Shown here piece by piece: positions 39,178 through 47,931 of a stretch of 64,000 nucleotides of DNA. Under the pieces are notes generated by a model. That model did not search any database. It saw only the letters and a list, made by a program, of their open reading frames with translations, and was not told the origin of the DNA. Position 1 is the first letter of the stretch. Each line of letters starts with the position of its first letter. Source of the DNA: Candidatus Amulumruptor caecigallinarius (GTDB lineage: Bacteria; Bacteroidota; Bacteroidia; Bacteroidales; Muribaculaceae); NCBI GenBank assembly GCA_944321825.1, contig CALUMU010000001.1:1-64000 (forward strand), written 5' to 3'. Both the position numbers and the translations under genes were made by a program.

Positions 39178-40890
39178 TTAACGTTTCTGTGCCATTACGA
39201 TATCGTTGGCCATCTTGACGGCGATATTGATGTTGTCACAGATGTGGTCTTTGCCCAGCAGGCGGTCTATATTGGCATGCTCGAGGGTTTCGCGTACCTT
39301 GGGCACTACGCCTGACAGCACTACGTGGATGCCCTCCTGCTGCGACGACTGGATGAGCGTCTCGAGGTTGTGGATGCCCGTGGAGTCGATAAACGGCACG
39401 AGCCGCATACGGATGATGCGGACCACGGGGCGTTCGCTCTGTCCCACGCCACCGATGCCGTCGCGCATGAGTTCGTCAAATTTTGTGGCCACGCCGAAGA
39501 AAAACGGGCCTTCTATTTCGTAGACCGACACTCCGGGGAGTATGTCGAGCACCTCGTGGGCAGAGGTCTCGGTGCCTTCGGCTATGTCGAGCTGTTCGCT
39601 GTAGACGCGTATCTGGGTGTTTTCGGTCACACGGCGCAAGAAGAGGATGATGGCCAGCAGCAGCCCTATTTCTATGGCGATGGTCAGGTCGAAGATGACG
39701 GTCAGCAGGAATGTGACCACAAGCACCGAGATGTCGCTTTTGGGGTTCTTGAATATGGAGCGTATCGTGCGCCATCCGCTCATGTTGTAGCTGACCACTA
39801 TCAGCACAGCGGCTAAGCATGCCATGGGTATCTGGTTGATGAGCGGCATGAGGAACAGGAATATCAGCAGCAGCACTATGGCGTGGACCACTCCGGCCAC
39901 GGGCGTGCGGCCTCCGTTGGTGATGTTGGTCATGGTGCGGGCTATGGCTCCGGTGACGGGGATGCCGCCGAAAAACGGTACGACCACGTTGGCTATGCCC
40001 TGACCGATGAGCTCGGTGTTGGAATTGGTGCGGCTTCCTGTCACGCCGTCGGCGACGGTGGCTGAGAGCAGGCTTTCAATCGCTCCGAGTATCGCGATAG
40101 TAAATGCCGAGGGGAGGAGCATGTTGATGGTATTCATCGACAGTGTGAATCCGTGGGGCTGGGGAATGTCGGTGGCCATTTTGCCGAAACGGTCGCCGAT
40201 GGTCTCCACGCCCCATTCGGGGGCGAAGCCTTTGATTATCCACACTGCCGCCGACACGATGATGATGGCAATCAGTGCGCCGGGAAGCCTTTTCGACACC
40301 TTGGGGGTCAGGATTATGATGAGCAGAGACGCGGCTCCGACCACCAATGTGGGCAGGTCGACATTTCCGAGGTTCTGGAAATACGCGCCCCATTTGGGCA
40401 GGAAGGCGGCGGGGACATCCTTCAGGCCGAGCCCGAGGAAGTCGTTGATCTGAGTGGAGAAGATAGTCAGTGCGATACCTGCGGTAAATCCGACTACTAT
40501 CGGATAGGGGATGAACTTGATGACCGTCCCGAGGTGGAAGAGTCCCAGGAGTATCAGTATCAGTCCGGCCATCAAGGTCGCCACGGCGAGTCCTTCAAGG
40601 CCGAAATTGGCGATGATGCTGTAGACGATGACTATGAATGCGCCAGTAGGGCCGCCGATTTGCACCGAGCAGCCTCCGAGTGCGCTTACCAGGAAACCGC
40701 CGATGATGGCGGTAATCAGGCCGATTGTGGGGCTTACGCCGCTGGCTATGCCGAATGCGATTGCGAGCGGCAGCGCGACTATGCCGACGACTATGCCGGC
40801 GATGAGGTCGTCTTTAAGCCGTGAGGCCGAGTAGCCCTTGAGCATTGTCAGCAGCTTGGGCTGGAAATCGATTGTACCCGATAATTTCAT
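39178..40890 (-). CDS. SulP-family anion transporter with STAS domain
   Basis: A 570-residue SLC26/SulP inner-membrane transporter for sulfate or another anion. The N-terminal membrane part has about 10-14 helices (first around residue 30, LIAGIVVGIVALPLAIAFG), with the SulP signature GGPTGAFIVIVYSII. A C-terminal STAS domain, from about residue 440, contains IDSTGIHNLETLIQ. The substrate cannot be read. Monocistronic, with a tRNA-Asn upstream. Confidence 0.93.
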   Translation of the reverse strand: MKLSGTIDFQPKLLTMLKGYSASRLKDDLIAGIVVGIVALPLAIAFGIASGVSPTIGLITAIIGGFLVSALGGCSVQIGGPTGAFIVIVYSIIANFGLEGLAVATLMAGLILILLGLFHLGTVIKFIPYPIVVGFTAGIALTIFSTQINDFLGLGLKDVPAAFLPKWGAYFQNLGNVDLPTLVVGAASLLIIILTPKVSKRLPGALIAIIIVSAAVWIIKGFAPEWGVETIGDRFGKMATDIPQPHGFTLSMNTINMLLPSAFTIAILGAIESLLSATVADGVTGSRTNSNTELIGQGIANVVVPFFGGIPVTGAIARTMTNITNGGRTPVAGVVHAIVLLLIFLFLMPLINQIPMACLAAVLIVVSYNMSGWRTIRSIFKNPKSDISVLVVTFLLTVIFDLTIAIEIGLLLAIILFLRRVTENTQIRVYSEQLDIAEGTETSAHEVLDILPGVSVYEIEGPFFFGVATKFDELMRDGIGGVGQSERPVVRIIRMRLVPFIDSTGIHNLETLIQSSQQEGIHVVLSGVVPKVRETLEHANIDRLLGKDHICDNINIAVKMANDIVMAQKR

Positions 40891-41257
40891 TTCTTTTCGC
40901 TTGTGTAATCTTTTTTACCTTTTCTTTGCGCCGCCATGTCGGATGGCGACACATTATATAATATATAATAGAGTCTGATAATGCCAGGATGGGCAAGGAT
41001 GCTCCACGCAATAGGAGGCGTAGCCTCTTGGGGTGCCGTGTCACGCGGCGGTGGCGGAGAGAGAATGCTGTTAAAAAATCGCAAAATGAGAGTGCAAATT
41101 TAGCAAATTTTCACGAAAAGACATAGACTTGCCCACAAAATCATCCGATCTGATTCCCGGCAGCGCCTCGGTAAATCTTACACGACTCACTTGTGCGTTC
41201 TTATCTTGAGCGGGTATATACGAAAAATGCGATGGCCTCACGGCTACCGCATTCTCG
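40891..41257. other. Leader region of the SulP gene
   Basis: A 367-nt gap with no supported gene. A minus-strand TAAATTTG box lies at 41095-41102 (possible SulP promoter, leader about 200 nt, no clear -33 partner), and an AT-rich TATATAATATATAAT run lies near 40955-40970. Confidence 0.5.
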
Positions 41258-41331
41258 CGCTTCAGGATGGGCTTGAACCAACGACCCCCTGATTAACAGT
41301 CAGGTGCTCTAACCAACTGAGCTACTGAAGC
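41258..41331 (-). tRNA. tRNA-Asn (GTT)
   Basis: A 74-nt cloverleaf on the minus strand. Acceptor GCTTCAG pairs with CTGAAGC; D-arm GCTC/GAGC; anticodon arm CCTGA CTGTTAA TCAGG with anticodon GTT; T-arm GTTGG/CCATC with one mismatch and a TTCAAGC loop. CCA is not encoded. Confidence 0.93.
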
Positions 41332-41374
41332 ATTGTCGCATATCTTGTGACGGCCTCTGCTGTCAAATGCGCCA

Positions 41375-41406
41375 CAAAATTAGCGTTTATTATTGAAACA
41401 TGCAAA
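41375..41406 (-). promoter_or_regulatory. Promoter of tRNA-Asn
   Basis: Minus-strand TTTG (41403-41406) and TAATTTTG (41375-41382) are 20 nt apart, giving a short leader before the tRNA. Confidence 0.7.
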
Positions 41407-41438
41407 TTTTCGCCCCTAAATCTGCAATTTAAACCTTT

Positions 41439-42140
41439 TTAGGCTTCGGAGGGGCTGGAGGGGGATGCTGCGCCGGCTGCCAACGCTTGCCACAGGTTGT
41501 CGGCCGGCACTGGGGCGGTAACGTCTATCTCCTGTCCGCTGACGGGGTGGGTGAACCGTATGCGCCGTGCTATCAGCGATATGGAGCCGTCGGGGTTGCT
41601 GCGTTTTGCACCGTATTTCAGGTCGCCTTTGACGGGGCACCCTATGGATGCCAGCTGGACGCGGATCTGGTGCTTGCGCCCTGTCTCTAATTTCACTTCG
41701 AGCAGGTTGTAGCGGTCGCCGTGGGCTATCATCTCGTAGTGCAGCACGGCTCTTTTGCCGCTGGCGACGGGGGTGGGGGAGGCGTAGCTTTTGTTGCCCT
41801 GCTGGCGCGTGGTGATATAGTGCGTGAGGGTAGCCGACGGTTCGGCGGGAGTGCCTGCGGTGATGGCCCAGTAAGTCTTGTCGACTTTTCCCTCGCGAAA
41901 CATTTCGTTGAGGCGGGTTAAGGCTTTGGAGGTCTTTGCGAATACCACGACCCCACCCACGGGGCGGTCAAGGCGGTGTACCACGCCGCAGAACACGTTG
42001 CCCGGCTTGGCGTATTTCTCTTTGAGGTATGCCTTGATGGTCTCGCTCAGAGGGGTGTCGCCGGTCTTGTCGCCTTGGACTATCTCGCCGGGGGCTTTGT
42101 TGACTATGATTATGTGGTTGTCTTCGTAGAGTACTTCCAT
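41439..42140 (-). CDS. RluA-family pseudouridine synthase
   Basis: A 233-residue pseudouridine synthase that modifies rRNA or tRNA uridines. The catalytic Asp is D58 in VVHRLDRPVGGVVVFAKT. No N-terminal S4 domain is present, as in short RluA-type enzymes. An ATG at 42140 is preferred over the 11-codon extension, because MEVLYEDNHIIIVNK is the family start. A -7 box TACTTTTG lies at 42171-42178. The exact target uridine cannot be told. Confidence 0.93.
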   Translation of the reverse strand: MEVLYEDNHIIIVNKAPGEIVQGDKTGDTPLSETIKAYLKEKYAKPGNVFCGVVHRLDRPVGGVVVFAKTSKALTRLNEMFREGKVDKTYWAITAGTPAEPSATLTHYITTRQQGNKSYASPTPVASGKRAVLHYEMIAHGDRYNLLEVKLETGRKHQIRVQLASIGCPVKGDLKYGAKRSNPDGSISLIARRIRFTHPVSGQEIDVTAPVPADNLWQALAAGAASPSSPSEA

Positions 42141-42170
42141 TTCATTACGTTGCGTAAAGTTTTTGTATGG

Positions 42171-42178
42171 CAAAAGTA
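42171..42178 (-). promoter_or_regulatory. -7 box for the pseudouridine synthase gene
   Basis: Minus-strand TACTTTTG; a clear -33 TTTG is not seen at the expected position. Confidence 0.45.
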
Positions 42179-42183
42179 CGAAA

Positions 42184-42226
42184 AATCCCGTAGAATACGG
42201 TTTCTTGTGCCATATTCTGCGGGATT
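42184..42226 (-). terminator. Terminator of korAB
   Basis: AATCCCG (42184-42190) pairs with CGGGATT (42220-42226) and AGAATA (42192-42197) with TATTCT (42213-42218), with a T/G pair between; on the minus strand a TTTTT run follows. Confidence 0.75.
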
Positions 42227-42249
42227 GTTGGCTTATGGGAGTATAGCTC

Positions 42250-43263
42250 TTATTCTACGGTCCAGGTGTCGCCGGCGAGAATCATCTCTCGCAGTGAGTT
42301 GAAGCCTTTCTTGGCGCGGACTTCTTCAATCTGCTGGCCGACAGCGTCGTTGTAAGTGATGGAATCCACGTCGCGTATCACGCCCACGGCGAGCGGCAGT
42401 GTCTCGCCGTCCATCATGGCGAGCTGCTGGTGCAGGAAGTTGCTGGGTATCTTTGCGTCGTGGACGAGCACGTCGTCGATGGTGTAGCCGTCCTTGCCGA
42501 GTTCTACCGCCTTGATGTAGAATCCGTCACGCACGAGGCCTTTGTTCATATCCTTGCCGTAGAGCATCTTCTCTCCGTGGCGCAGGTGTATGGTGCGGTC
42601 GGCTCGTACCTCCTTGTCGGTGATGCGGCTGTGCACGCCGTTGCTGAATATCACGCAGTTCTGGAGTATTTCCACCACGGATGTACCTTTGTGGCTGGCG
42701 GCGGCTACCATGACTTCGCGTGTCGTTTCGAGTTCGACATCGATGCTGCGGGCGAAGAAGTTGCCGCGGGCTCCGAATACGAGCTCTGCCGGGATGAATG
42801 GGTCTTCGACGGTGCCGTAGGGCGATGACTTGGTCACGGTGCCGCGGTCGCTGGTGGGGGAGTACTGTCCCTTGGTCAGGCCGTATATCTTATTGTTGAA
42901 AATCAACATGTTGATGTCTATGTTGCGGCGTATGGCGTGTATGAAGTGGTTGCCGCCAATGGCCAGACCGTCACCGTCGCCCGAAACCTGCCATACGGTG
43001 AGCCCGGGGTTGGCGAGCTTCACTCCTGTAGCTATGGCGGCTGCGCGGCCGTGGATGGTGTGCATTCCGTAGGTGTTCATATAATACGGCAGACGTGACG
43101 AGCAGCCGATGCCCGAGATGACTGCGGTCTGGTGGGGGGCTACGCCTACAGCGGCCATGGCCTTGTGGAGCGAGTTGAGTATGGCGTGGTCGCCGCAGCC
43201 GGGACACCAACGCACTGACTGGTCACTCTTGAAATGGGCGGGGGTATATATGAGTTCTTCCAT
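42250..43263 (-). CDS. korB: 2-oxoacid:ferredoxin oxidoreductase, beta subunit
   Basis: A 337-residue TPP-binding beta subunit (2-oxoglutarate type is likely, as judged by the fused alpha partner). RWCPGCGDHAILNSLHKAM carries Fe-S ligand cysteines; the TPP motif GDGDGLAIGGNHFIHAI with a downstream NN pair is clear. It lies 61 nt downstream of the alpha gene and ends with a terminator. Together they convert a 2-oxoacid to an acyl-CoA plus CO2 with reduced ferredoxin; no delta ferredoxin subunit is encoded nearby. Confidence 0.93.
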   Translation of the reverse strand: MEELIYTPAHFKSDQSVRWCPGCGDHAILNSLHKAMAAVGVAPHQTAVISGIGCSSRLPYYMNTYGMHTIHGRAAAIATGVKLANPGLTVWQVSGDGDGLAIGGNHFIHAIRRNIDINMLIFNNKIYGLTKGQYSPTSDRGTVTKSSPYGTVEDPFIPAELVFGARGNFFARSIDVELETTREVMVAAASHKGTSVVEILQNCVIFSNGVHSRITDKEVRADRTIHLRHGEKMLYGKDMNKGLVRDGFYIKAVELGKDGYTIDDVLVHDAKIPSNFLHQQLAMMDGETLPLAVGVIRDVDSITYNDAVGQQIEEVRAKKGFNSLREMILAGDTWTVE

Positions 43264-43324
43264 TGTTGTCTATCTTGTTGGGAACTGATTTTGGTTGATA
43301 ACTGTTAGGATGGCGTGCGGCCTG

Positions 43325-45166
43325 TTATTTGCCGAGGATTTCGCGCACCTTGTCTACGATCTCGCTGACCTGGAACGGCTGGCCCTGCACCTTGTTGATG
43401 CGGTCGATGTGCGTAGCCGGGAAGCGGGCCTGCAGGTATTCGGCGCACATGCCGGAGTTGAGTTCGGCCACGATCACGCGCTTGTATCGGCTCATGATTT
43501 CGCCCATGTTGCGGGGCAGCGGGTTGATGTAGGCGAGCTGGGTAAATGCCATCGGTATACCGGCGGCGTTGAGCTCGCCGGTGGCGGTGCGAAGGTGTCC
43601 GTATGTGCCGCCCCAGCCGAGCAGCAGCGTGTCGGCATCCTTGTCGCCGAGCACTTCCTGCCGGGGTATGTCGTCGGCGATGCGGGCCACTTTCTCGCGG
43701 CGCAGTGCCACCATCTTTTCGTGGTTGGCTGGGTCGGTGGATATGGCTCCTGTCTCGCTGTCCTTTTCAAGGCCGCCCACGCGGTGCATGAGCCCTTCGG
43801 TGCCGGGCAGCGCCCAGTAGCGTACCAGCGATTTTTCGTCGCGCTTATAGGGCTTCCAGCCCTCGCGGAGTGATTCGGGCACGAAGCGCGGATGGATTTC
43901 GGGATATTCGTCGGCTTCGGGGACACGCCATGCGCTCGAACCGTTGCCGATAAATGCGTCGGTCAGCAGTATGACGGGGGTCATGTGTTCGATAGCTATA
44001 CGTGCGGCTTCGAAAGCCATGTCGAAGCAGTTGGTGGGGGTAGTGGCGGCAAGCACGCAGAGGGGCGACTCGCCGTTGCGGCCGTAGAGCGCCTGCATCA
44101 GGTCGGTCTGCTCGGTCTTGGTGGGCATACCGGTCGACGGCCCTCCGCGCATAACGTCGATGATGACCAGCGGCAGCTCCGCGATGACTGCGAGGCCTAT
44201 GCCTTCGCCCTTGAGCGCGAGTCCGGGTCCTGATGTCGAAGTGACTGCAAGGTCTCCGGCAAATGACGCTCCGATGGCCGAACATACGCCGGCGATTTCA
44301 TCTTCCATCTGCACGGCCGTCACGCCGAGGTCCTTGCGCTTGGCAAGCTCATGGAGTATGTCGGTGGCGGGGGTGATGGGGTAGCTGCCCAAGAAAAGTG
44401 GGCGTCCGCTACGTTCGGAGGCCATGATGAGGCCCCATGCGGTGGCGGTGTTGCCGTTGATGTCGGTGTACACGCCCTTGCGGGGATTCTTGGTCTCGAT
44501 GCGGTAGGTCGACACCGAGGCATGTATGTTGTGGCCGTAGTTGTAGCCGGCTTGGAGCACTTCGCGGTTGGCCTCGAAGATTGTCGGTTTCTTGGCGAAT
44601 TTGCTCTGCAAGTGGTGTATGGCGGCTTCGATCGGACGGTCGAACAGCCAGCAGACGAGGCCGAGGGCGAATATGTTGCGGCATTTGAGTACGCTCTTGT
44701 TGTCCAAGCCCTTGTCGGCGAGGGCAGCCTTGGTCATGGAGGTGACGGGCACTTCTACCACCTGTGCGGTGATGCCGAGCTCCTTAAAGGGTTCGTTGGT
44801 CTGGAAGAGGGCTTTCTTGAGGTCGGCCTCTTTGAATGAGTCGATGTCGACGATGATTACACCGCCCTGCTTGAGAAATTTCACATTCTGCTTCAGTGCG
44901 GCAGGGTTCATCGCTATGAGCACATCGCATTTGTCGCCGGGGGTATGCACGTCCATGCCGACGCTTACCTGGAAGCCTGAAACGCCGCTGAGCGAACCCT
45001 GCGGGGCGCGGATTTCTGCCGGATAGTCGGGGAAGGTTGATACTTGGTTGCCTACGCCGGCTGATACGTTGGTGAATATGTTACCGGCCAGCTGCATTCC
45101 GTCGCCGGAGTCGCCTGAAAACCTGACGACTACCTTGTCGAGGACTTTGATGTCTGTTGTCTCCAT
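43325..45166 (-). CDS. korA: 2-oxoacid:ferredoxin oxidoreductase, gamma-alpha fusion
   Basis: A 613-residue subunit in which an N-terminal gamma domain (VVRFSGDSGDGMQLAGNIFT, residues 10-190) is fused to the alpha domain (residues 240-600), an arrangement usual for 2-oxoglutarate oxidoreductase alpha subunits of Bacteroidetes. TSTSGPGLALKGEGIGLAV and GGPSTGMPTKTEQTDLMQAL are alpha-domain signatures. A clean promoter at 45314-45345 precedes it and korB follows, so they form a two-gene operon in central carbon metabolism. Confidence 0.93.
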   Translation of the reverse strand: METTDIKVLDKVVVRFSGDSGDGMQLAGNIFTNVSAGVGNQVSTFPDYPAEIRAPQGSLSGVSGFQVSVGMDVHTPGDKCDVLIAMNPAALKQNVKFLKQGGVIIVDIDSFKEADLKKALFQTNEPFKELGITAQVVEVPVTSMTKAALADKGLDNKSVLKCRNIFALGLVCWLFDRPIEAAIHHLQSKFAKKPTIFEANREVLQAGYNYGHNIHASVSTYRIETKNPRKGVYTDINGNTATAWGLIMASERSGRPLFLGSYPITPATDILHELAKRKDLGVTAVQMEDEIAGVCSAIGASFAGDLAVTSTSGPGLALKGEGIGLAVIAELPLVIIDVMRGGPSTGMPTKTEQTDLMQALYGRNGESPLCVLAATTPTNCFDMAFEAARIAIEHMTPVILLTDAFIGNGSSAWRVPEADEYPEIHPRFVPESLREGWKPYKRDEKSLVRYWALPGTEGLMHRVGGLEKDSETGAISTDPANHEKMVALRREKVARIADDIPRQEVLGDKDADTLLLGWGGTYGHLRTATGELNAAGIPMAFTQLAYINPLPRNMGEIMSRYKRVIVAELNSGMCAEYLQARFPATHIDRINKVQGQPFQVSEIVDKVREILGK

Positions 45167-45313
45167 AAAAGATTATATAGATGATTTCTTGTATGCCTAT
45201 TGGTTTGTTGTGTGGCTCTCTGCGAGAGAGCTTTTGTGGTGGATAATTGCCGTGATTGGCGGAATTTGACCGACAAATTGTAACCTGTTGGATTGCTTTA
45301 TCTTTCAAAATGG

Positions 45314-45345
45314 CAAATTTAAGAATTTTTATGCTTTCCGGCAAA
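45314..45345 (-). promoter_or_regulatory. Promoter of korAB
   Basis: Minus-strand TTTG (45342-45345) and TAAATTTG (45314-45321) are 20 nt apart. The leader would be about 140 nt. Confidence 0.75.
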
Positions 45346-45405
45346 AGATTTCATCCTCTTTGTGGCTGGTTTGCTTGAAATTTAACGCTTCAATGTTAGA
45401 AATAC

Positions 45406-45437
45406 CTTGATGGCAATGTAAATTTTACCTACATTTG
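45406..45437 (+). promoter_or_regulatory. Promoter of S24 regulator gene
   Basis: CTTG (45406-45409, one mismatch to TTTG) and TACATTTG (45430-45437) are 20 nt apart. Leader about 70 nt. Confidence 0.6.
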
Positions 45438-45512
45438 CGGTATGTTAACCAACTGTGCGTAAAAGCCGGTATGGTTTCGATCTGTTCCTGAGCTCTCATA
45501 AATTAAGTGCTT

Positions 45513-46256
45513 ATGATTTACCCGAACACATCTAATAATAGCCGCCCCTTTGACTCCGATGCGGTGATCGGACGCATACGCCATCTCATCTCCGTCTCCC
45601 ACCTGTCGCAGGCCGAGTTTGCACGGCGCATAGGGGTCGACCCCTCCAACCTCTCGAAGCATCTCTCAGGCCGTTTCCCTGTCACGGAGGGGTTGATTAA
45701 CCGCATAGTCGCTGATTTCGGTGTCTCTAAGCCGTGGCTTCGCGATGGTGATGGCATCCCGTACCCCAAGCCGAGGCATGCTGTCGATTTGGTGGCTGAG
45801 GGCATACAGGCCTATGACGAAGCGTGGACGGCGGCCGAACAGTCCGCCCCCTCGCTGCTGCCGGTCTATGACATAGATGTGACCGCCGGGAGCGTCGAGC
45901 TGTCGCGGATGCTGACCGATGACCGCATAGTCGGGAGTGTCAACCTGCCGCAGCTCAACCCCGATGACATAATCGTCCGCGTCAGCGGCGACTCGATGTC
46001 GCCTACCATCCGCAATGGCGGCTACATCGCCATACGCCCCATCCGCGATGCTTCCATCATCTTTTGGGGGCAGATATATGTCGTGGTGCTCGACGACTAC
46101 CGCCTTGTGAAATACCTCCGCCGCTGCCCCGGCGACGATTCTATGGTGGTCCTCCACTCCGACAACGCCGCCTATGACGACATGGAAGTGCGCCGCTCCG
46201 ACATCCGCAACCTCTTCATCGTCGATGCAATCCTCAACTTCGACCTCCGCACCTAA
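45513..46256 (+). CDS. XRE HTH / S24 (LexA-CI-like) regulator
   Basis: A 247-residue repressor. The HTH at residues ~25-60 includes LSQAEFARRIGVDPSNLSKHL. The S24 peptidase-like domain at residues ~115-245 has the catalytic Ser in VRVSGDSMSPTI and Lys in RLVKYLRR. An Ala-Gly pair (VTAGSVEL) sits where LexA/CI-type proteins cut themselves, so self-cleavage after DNA damage is plausible. I use ATG 45513, not an in-frame GTG at 45507. Its last 28 coding bases are repeated at 47377-47404, beyond the DUF1016 gene. Confidence 0.9.
   Translation: MIYPNTSNNSRPFDSDAVIGRIRHLISVSHLSQAEFARRIGVDPSNLSKHLSGRFPVTEGLINRIVADFGVSKPWLRDGDGIPYPKPRHAVDLVAEGIQAYDEAWTAAEQSAPSLLPVYDIDVTAGSVELSRMLTDDRIVGSVNLPQLNPDDIIVRVSGDSMSPTIRNGGYIAIRPIRDASIIFWGQIYVVVLDDYRLVKYLRRCPGDDSMVVLHSDNAAYDDMEVRRSDIRNLFIVDAILNFDLRT
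46225..46252 (+). repeat. 28-bp direct repeat, left copy
   Basis: This sequence encodes the DAILNFDLR end of the S24 regulator and is repeated exactly at 47377-47404. The copies are offset by 1,152 bp, and the bases just outside differ. It resembles an attachment-type or recombination duplication around the DUF1016 gene. Confidence 0.95.
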
Positions 46257-46315
46257 TTCTGTAGCATTATCAAAAAACTACTTTGAGTCGGCTCAGTTCA
46301 TTATTGATTATAGTT

Positions 46316-47362
46316 ATGGCAAACACAAATAATATGAATAATGACATATTTGCTGTTGTACCAGTCTCTGAATATGAGACATTGGTAGGGCAGATTGATA
46401 ACCTATGGACGGTGGCGAGAAACCATGCCATGGATGCAGTAAACACCGAATTGCTTGATGCCAACTGGCAGACAGGACGATATATTGTAGAATTTGAACA
46501 GAATGGGAAAATTCGAGCCGAATATGGAAAATATTTGATAACGCGTTTGGCAAGGGATCTAACCGTCAGATGTGGTAAGGGCTTTAGCCGTTCTAACCTT
46601 ATATATATGAGGAAGTTCTATATCTGTTTCCCAAAAAGTGAGACAGTGTCTCACCAATTGACGTGGAGTCATTACTTTGAACTTTTGAAATGTGAGAACG
46701 AAATGGAGATGCGGTTTTACCTTCATGAGGCCATAAATCAGAAATGGAAAGTAAGAGAGCTAAAGCGTCAGATTAAATCGTCGCTTTTCCATCGGCTTGC
46801 ACTCAGCACGGACAAAGCCGGGGTGTTAGCCCTTGCCCGACATGGTCATCCGGTATTGACTGCTGATGATATTGTTCATGACCCTTATGTCTTGGAGTTC
46901 ACGGGACTGCCGCACAAGAAACGTTATAAAGAAAGCGAATTGGAGAGAGCTCTCAAAGACAATATGGAAAATTTCCTCCTCGAACTTGGTAGAGGATTCG
47001 CTTTCATCGGTCGACAGTATGTGGTGCCTATTGGAGGACGGCAATTTAAGGTCGATTTGGTTTTCTACCACTGCATATTAAAATGTTATGTTCTGATTGA
47101 CCTTAAACGCAATGAAATATCGCATGGTGATATTGGTCAGATGAACCTGTATCTCAATTATTTCAAAAATGAAGTCTGTATGCCTGACGACAATCCTCCA
47201 ATAGGAATTGTTCTCGGAACAAAACGTGATGAGGTTTTGATGGAATATGCTCTTGAAGGTATTACCAACCAGCTATTTGTAGCTCGGTATCAACTTTACT
47301 TGCCTAAAAAAGAGGAGCTGCAAGCACAGTTAGACAAAGTGCTCAATGAGGTAGAGGGCTGA
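46316..47362 (+). CDS. DUF1016/YhcG-type PD-(D/E)XK nuclease
   Basis: A 348-residue protein of the YhcG family. The N-terminal DUF1016 part includes NLWTVARNHAMDAVNTELLD and an ARDLTVRCGKGFSRSNLIYM segment. The C-terminal nuclease domain, from about residue 200, has VDLVFYHCILKCYVLIDLKR, fitting the D...xLxK core of PD-(D/E)XK, with nearby GGRQFK. I use ATG 46316. The gene is visibly AT-rich against its neighbours and is framed by a 28-bp direct repeat, so it is probably acquired. Members are linked to mobile DNA or defence, but the role of this one is unknown. Confidence 0.88.
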   Translation: MANTNNMNNDIFAVVPVSEYETLVGQIDNLWTVARNHAMDAVNTELLDANWQTGRYIVEFEQNGKIRAEYGKYLITRLARDLTVRCGKGFSRSNLIYMRKFYICFPKSETVSHQLTWSHYFELLKCENEMEMRFYLHEAINQKWKVRELKRQIKSSLFHRLALSTDKAGVLALARHGHPVLTADDIVHDPYVLEFTGLPHKKRYKESELERALKDNMENFLLELGRGFAFIGRQYVVPIGGRQFKVDLVFYHCILKCYVLIDLKRNEISHGDIGQMNLYLNYFKNEVCMPDDNPPIGIVLGTKRDEVLMEYALEGITNQLFVARYQLYLPKKEELQAQLDKVLNEVEG

Positions 47363-47376
47363 AGGTGTCTATAATA

Positions 47377-47404
47377 ATGCAATCCTCAACTTCGACCTCC
47401 GCAC
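47377..47404 (+). repeat. 28-bp direct repeat, right copy
   Basis: Perfect second copy of the S24-gene end (46225-46252). No ORF continues from it here, so it is an orphan copy or the original junction. Confidence 0.95.
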
Positions 47405-47478
47405 ATGCCCCCCACGAGCGGCTTTGTTATTTTATTGGCGCGGTTACGATAACTATTGCATATTACGAAAGTTATGTG

Positions 47479-47486
47479 TAAATTTG
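47479..47486 (+). promoter_or_regulatory. -7 box for rpmE2
   Basis: TAAATTTG, with ATTG 20 nt upstream (47455-47458) as a weak -33. Transcription would start about 70 nt before the gene. Confidence 0.55.
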
Positions 47487-47563
47487 CACCGCCATTACAA
47501 GACGCGACGCCTTACCAGCGTCAAGTTTAATTAACTCTAAAACTCATAAACAACACAATAACG

Positions 47564-47818
47564 ATGAAAAAAGGCATCCATCCCGACAATTACCGTGAGG
47601 TCGTGTTTAAGGACATGTCCAACGAAGAAACTTTCATCACCCGCTCTACTGTAGCCGCTAAGGAGACTATCGAAATCGACGGCGTGACATATCCCCTCGT
47701 GAAGCTTGAAATCACAAGCTCGTCTCACCCCTTCTTCACCGGCAAGCAGAAGCTCGTCGACACCGCCGGCCGCGTGGACAAGTTCATGAGCCGCTACGGC
47801 AACCGCAAGAAGAAATAA
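47564..47818 (+). CDS. rpmE2: 50S ribosomal protein L31, type B (zinc-free)
   Basis: bL31 (84 residues). [20 protein letters not shown] and [20 protein letters not shown] are family signatures. It has no cysteines, so it is the zinc-independent type B. In many bacteria this paralogue replaces the zinc form when zinc is short; here no other L31 is in the window. Its own promoter and a strong terminator flank it. Confidence 0.97.
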   Translation: MKKGIHPDNYREVVFKDMSNEETFITRSTVAAKETIEIDGVTYPLVKLEITSSSHPFFTGKQKLVDTAGRVDKFMSRYGNRKKK

Positions 47819-47859
47819 TCAACCCCCTCCTCTTCGGAGAGTCTGATTCTGAATCATCG

Positions 47860-47904
47860 CATCGGCTTCCTGTATCGACAGGAGGCCGATGTCGTTTTTT
47901 TTTC
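47860..47904 (+). terminator. Intrinsic terminator after rpmE2
   Basis: CATCGGCTTCCTGT (47860-47873) pairs with ACAGGAGGCCGATG (47878-47891) with one wobble, followed by a run of T. Confidence 0.85.
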
Positions 47905-47931
47905 GTAAATTGCCGTCAAAATATATAGCGT

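Larger units (their letters stand above)
45167..45512. other. Divergent control region korA / S24 regulator
   Basis: A 346-nt region with the korAB promoter on one strand and the S24-gene promoter on the other, about 60 nt apart in the middle. No gene is visible in it. Confidence 0.6.

Noticed and set aside
46316-47362. Restriction-modification system
   Set aside because: No methyltransferase or specificity gene accompanies the YhcG-type nuclease.
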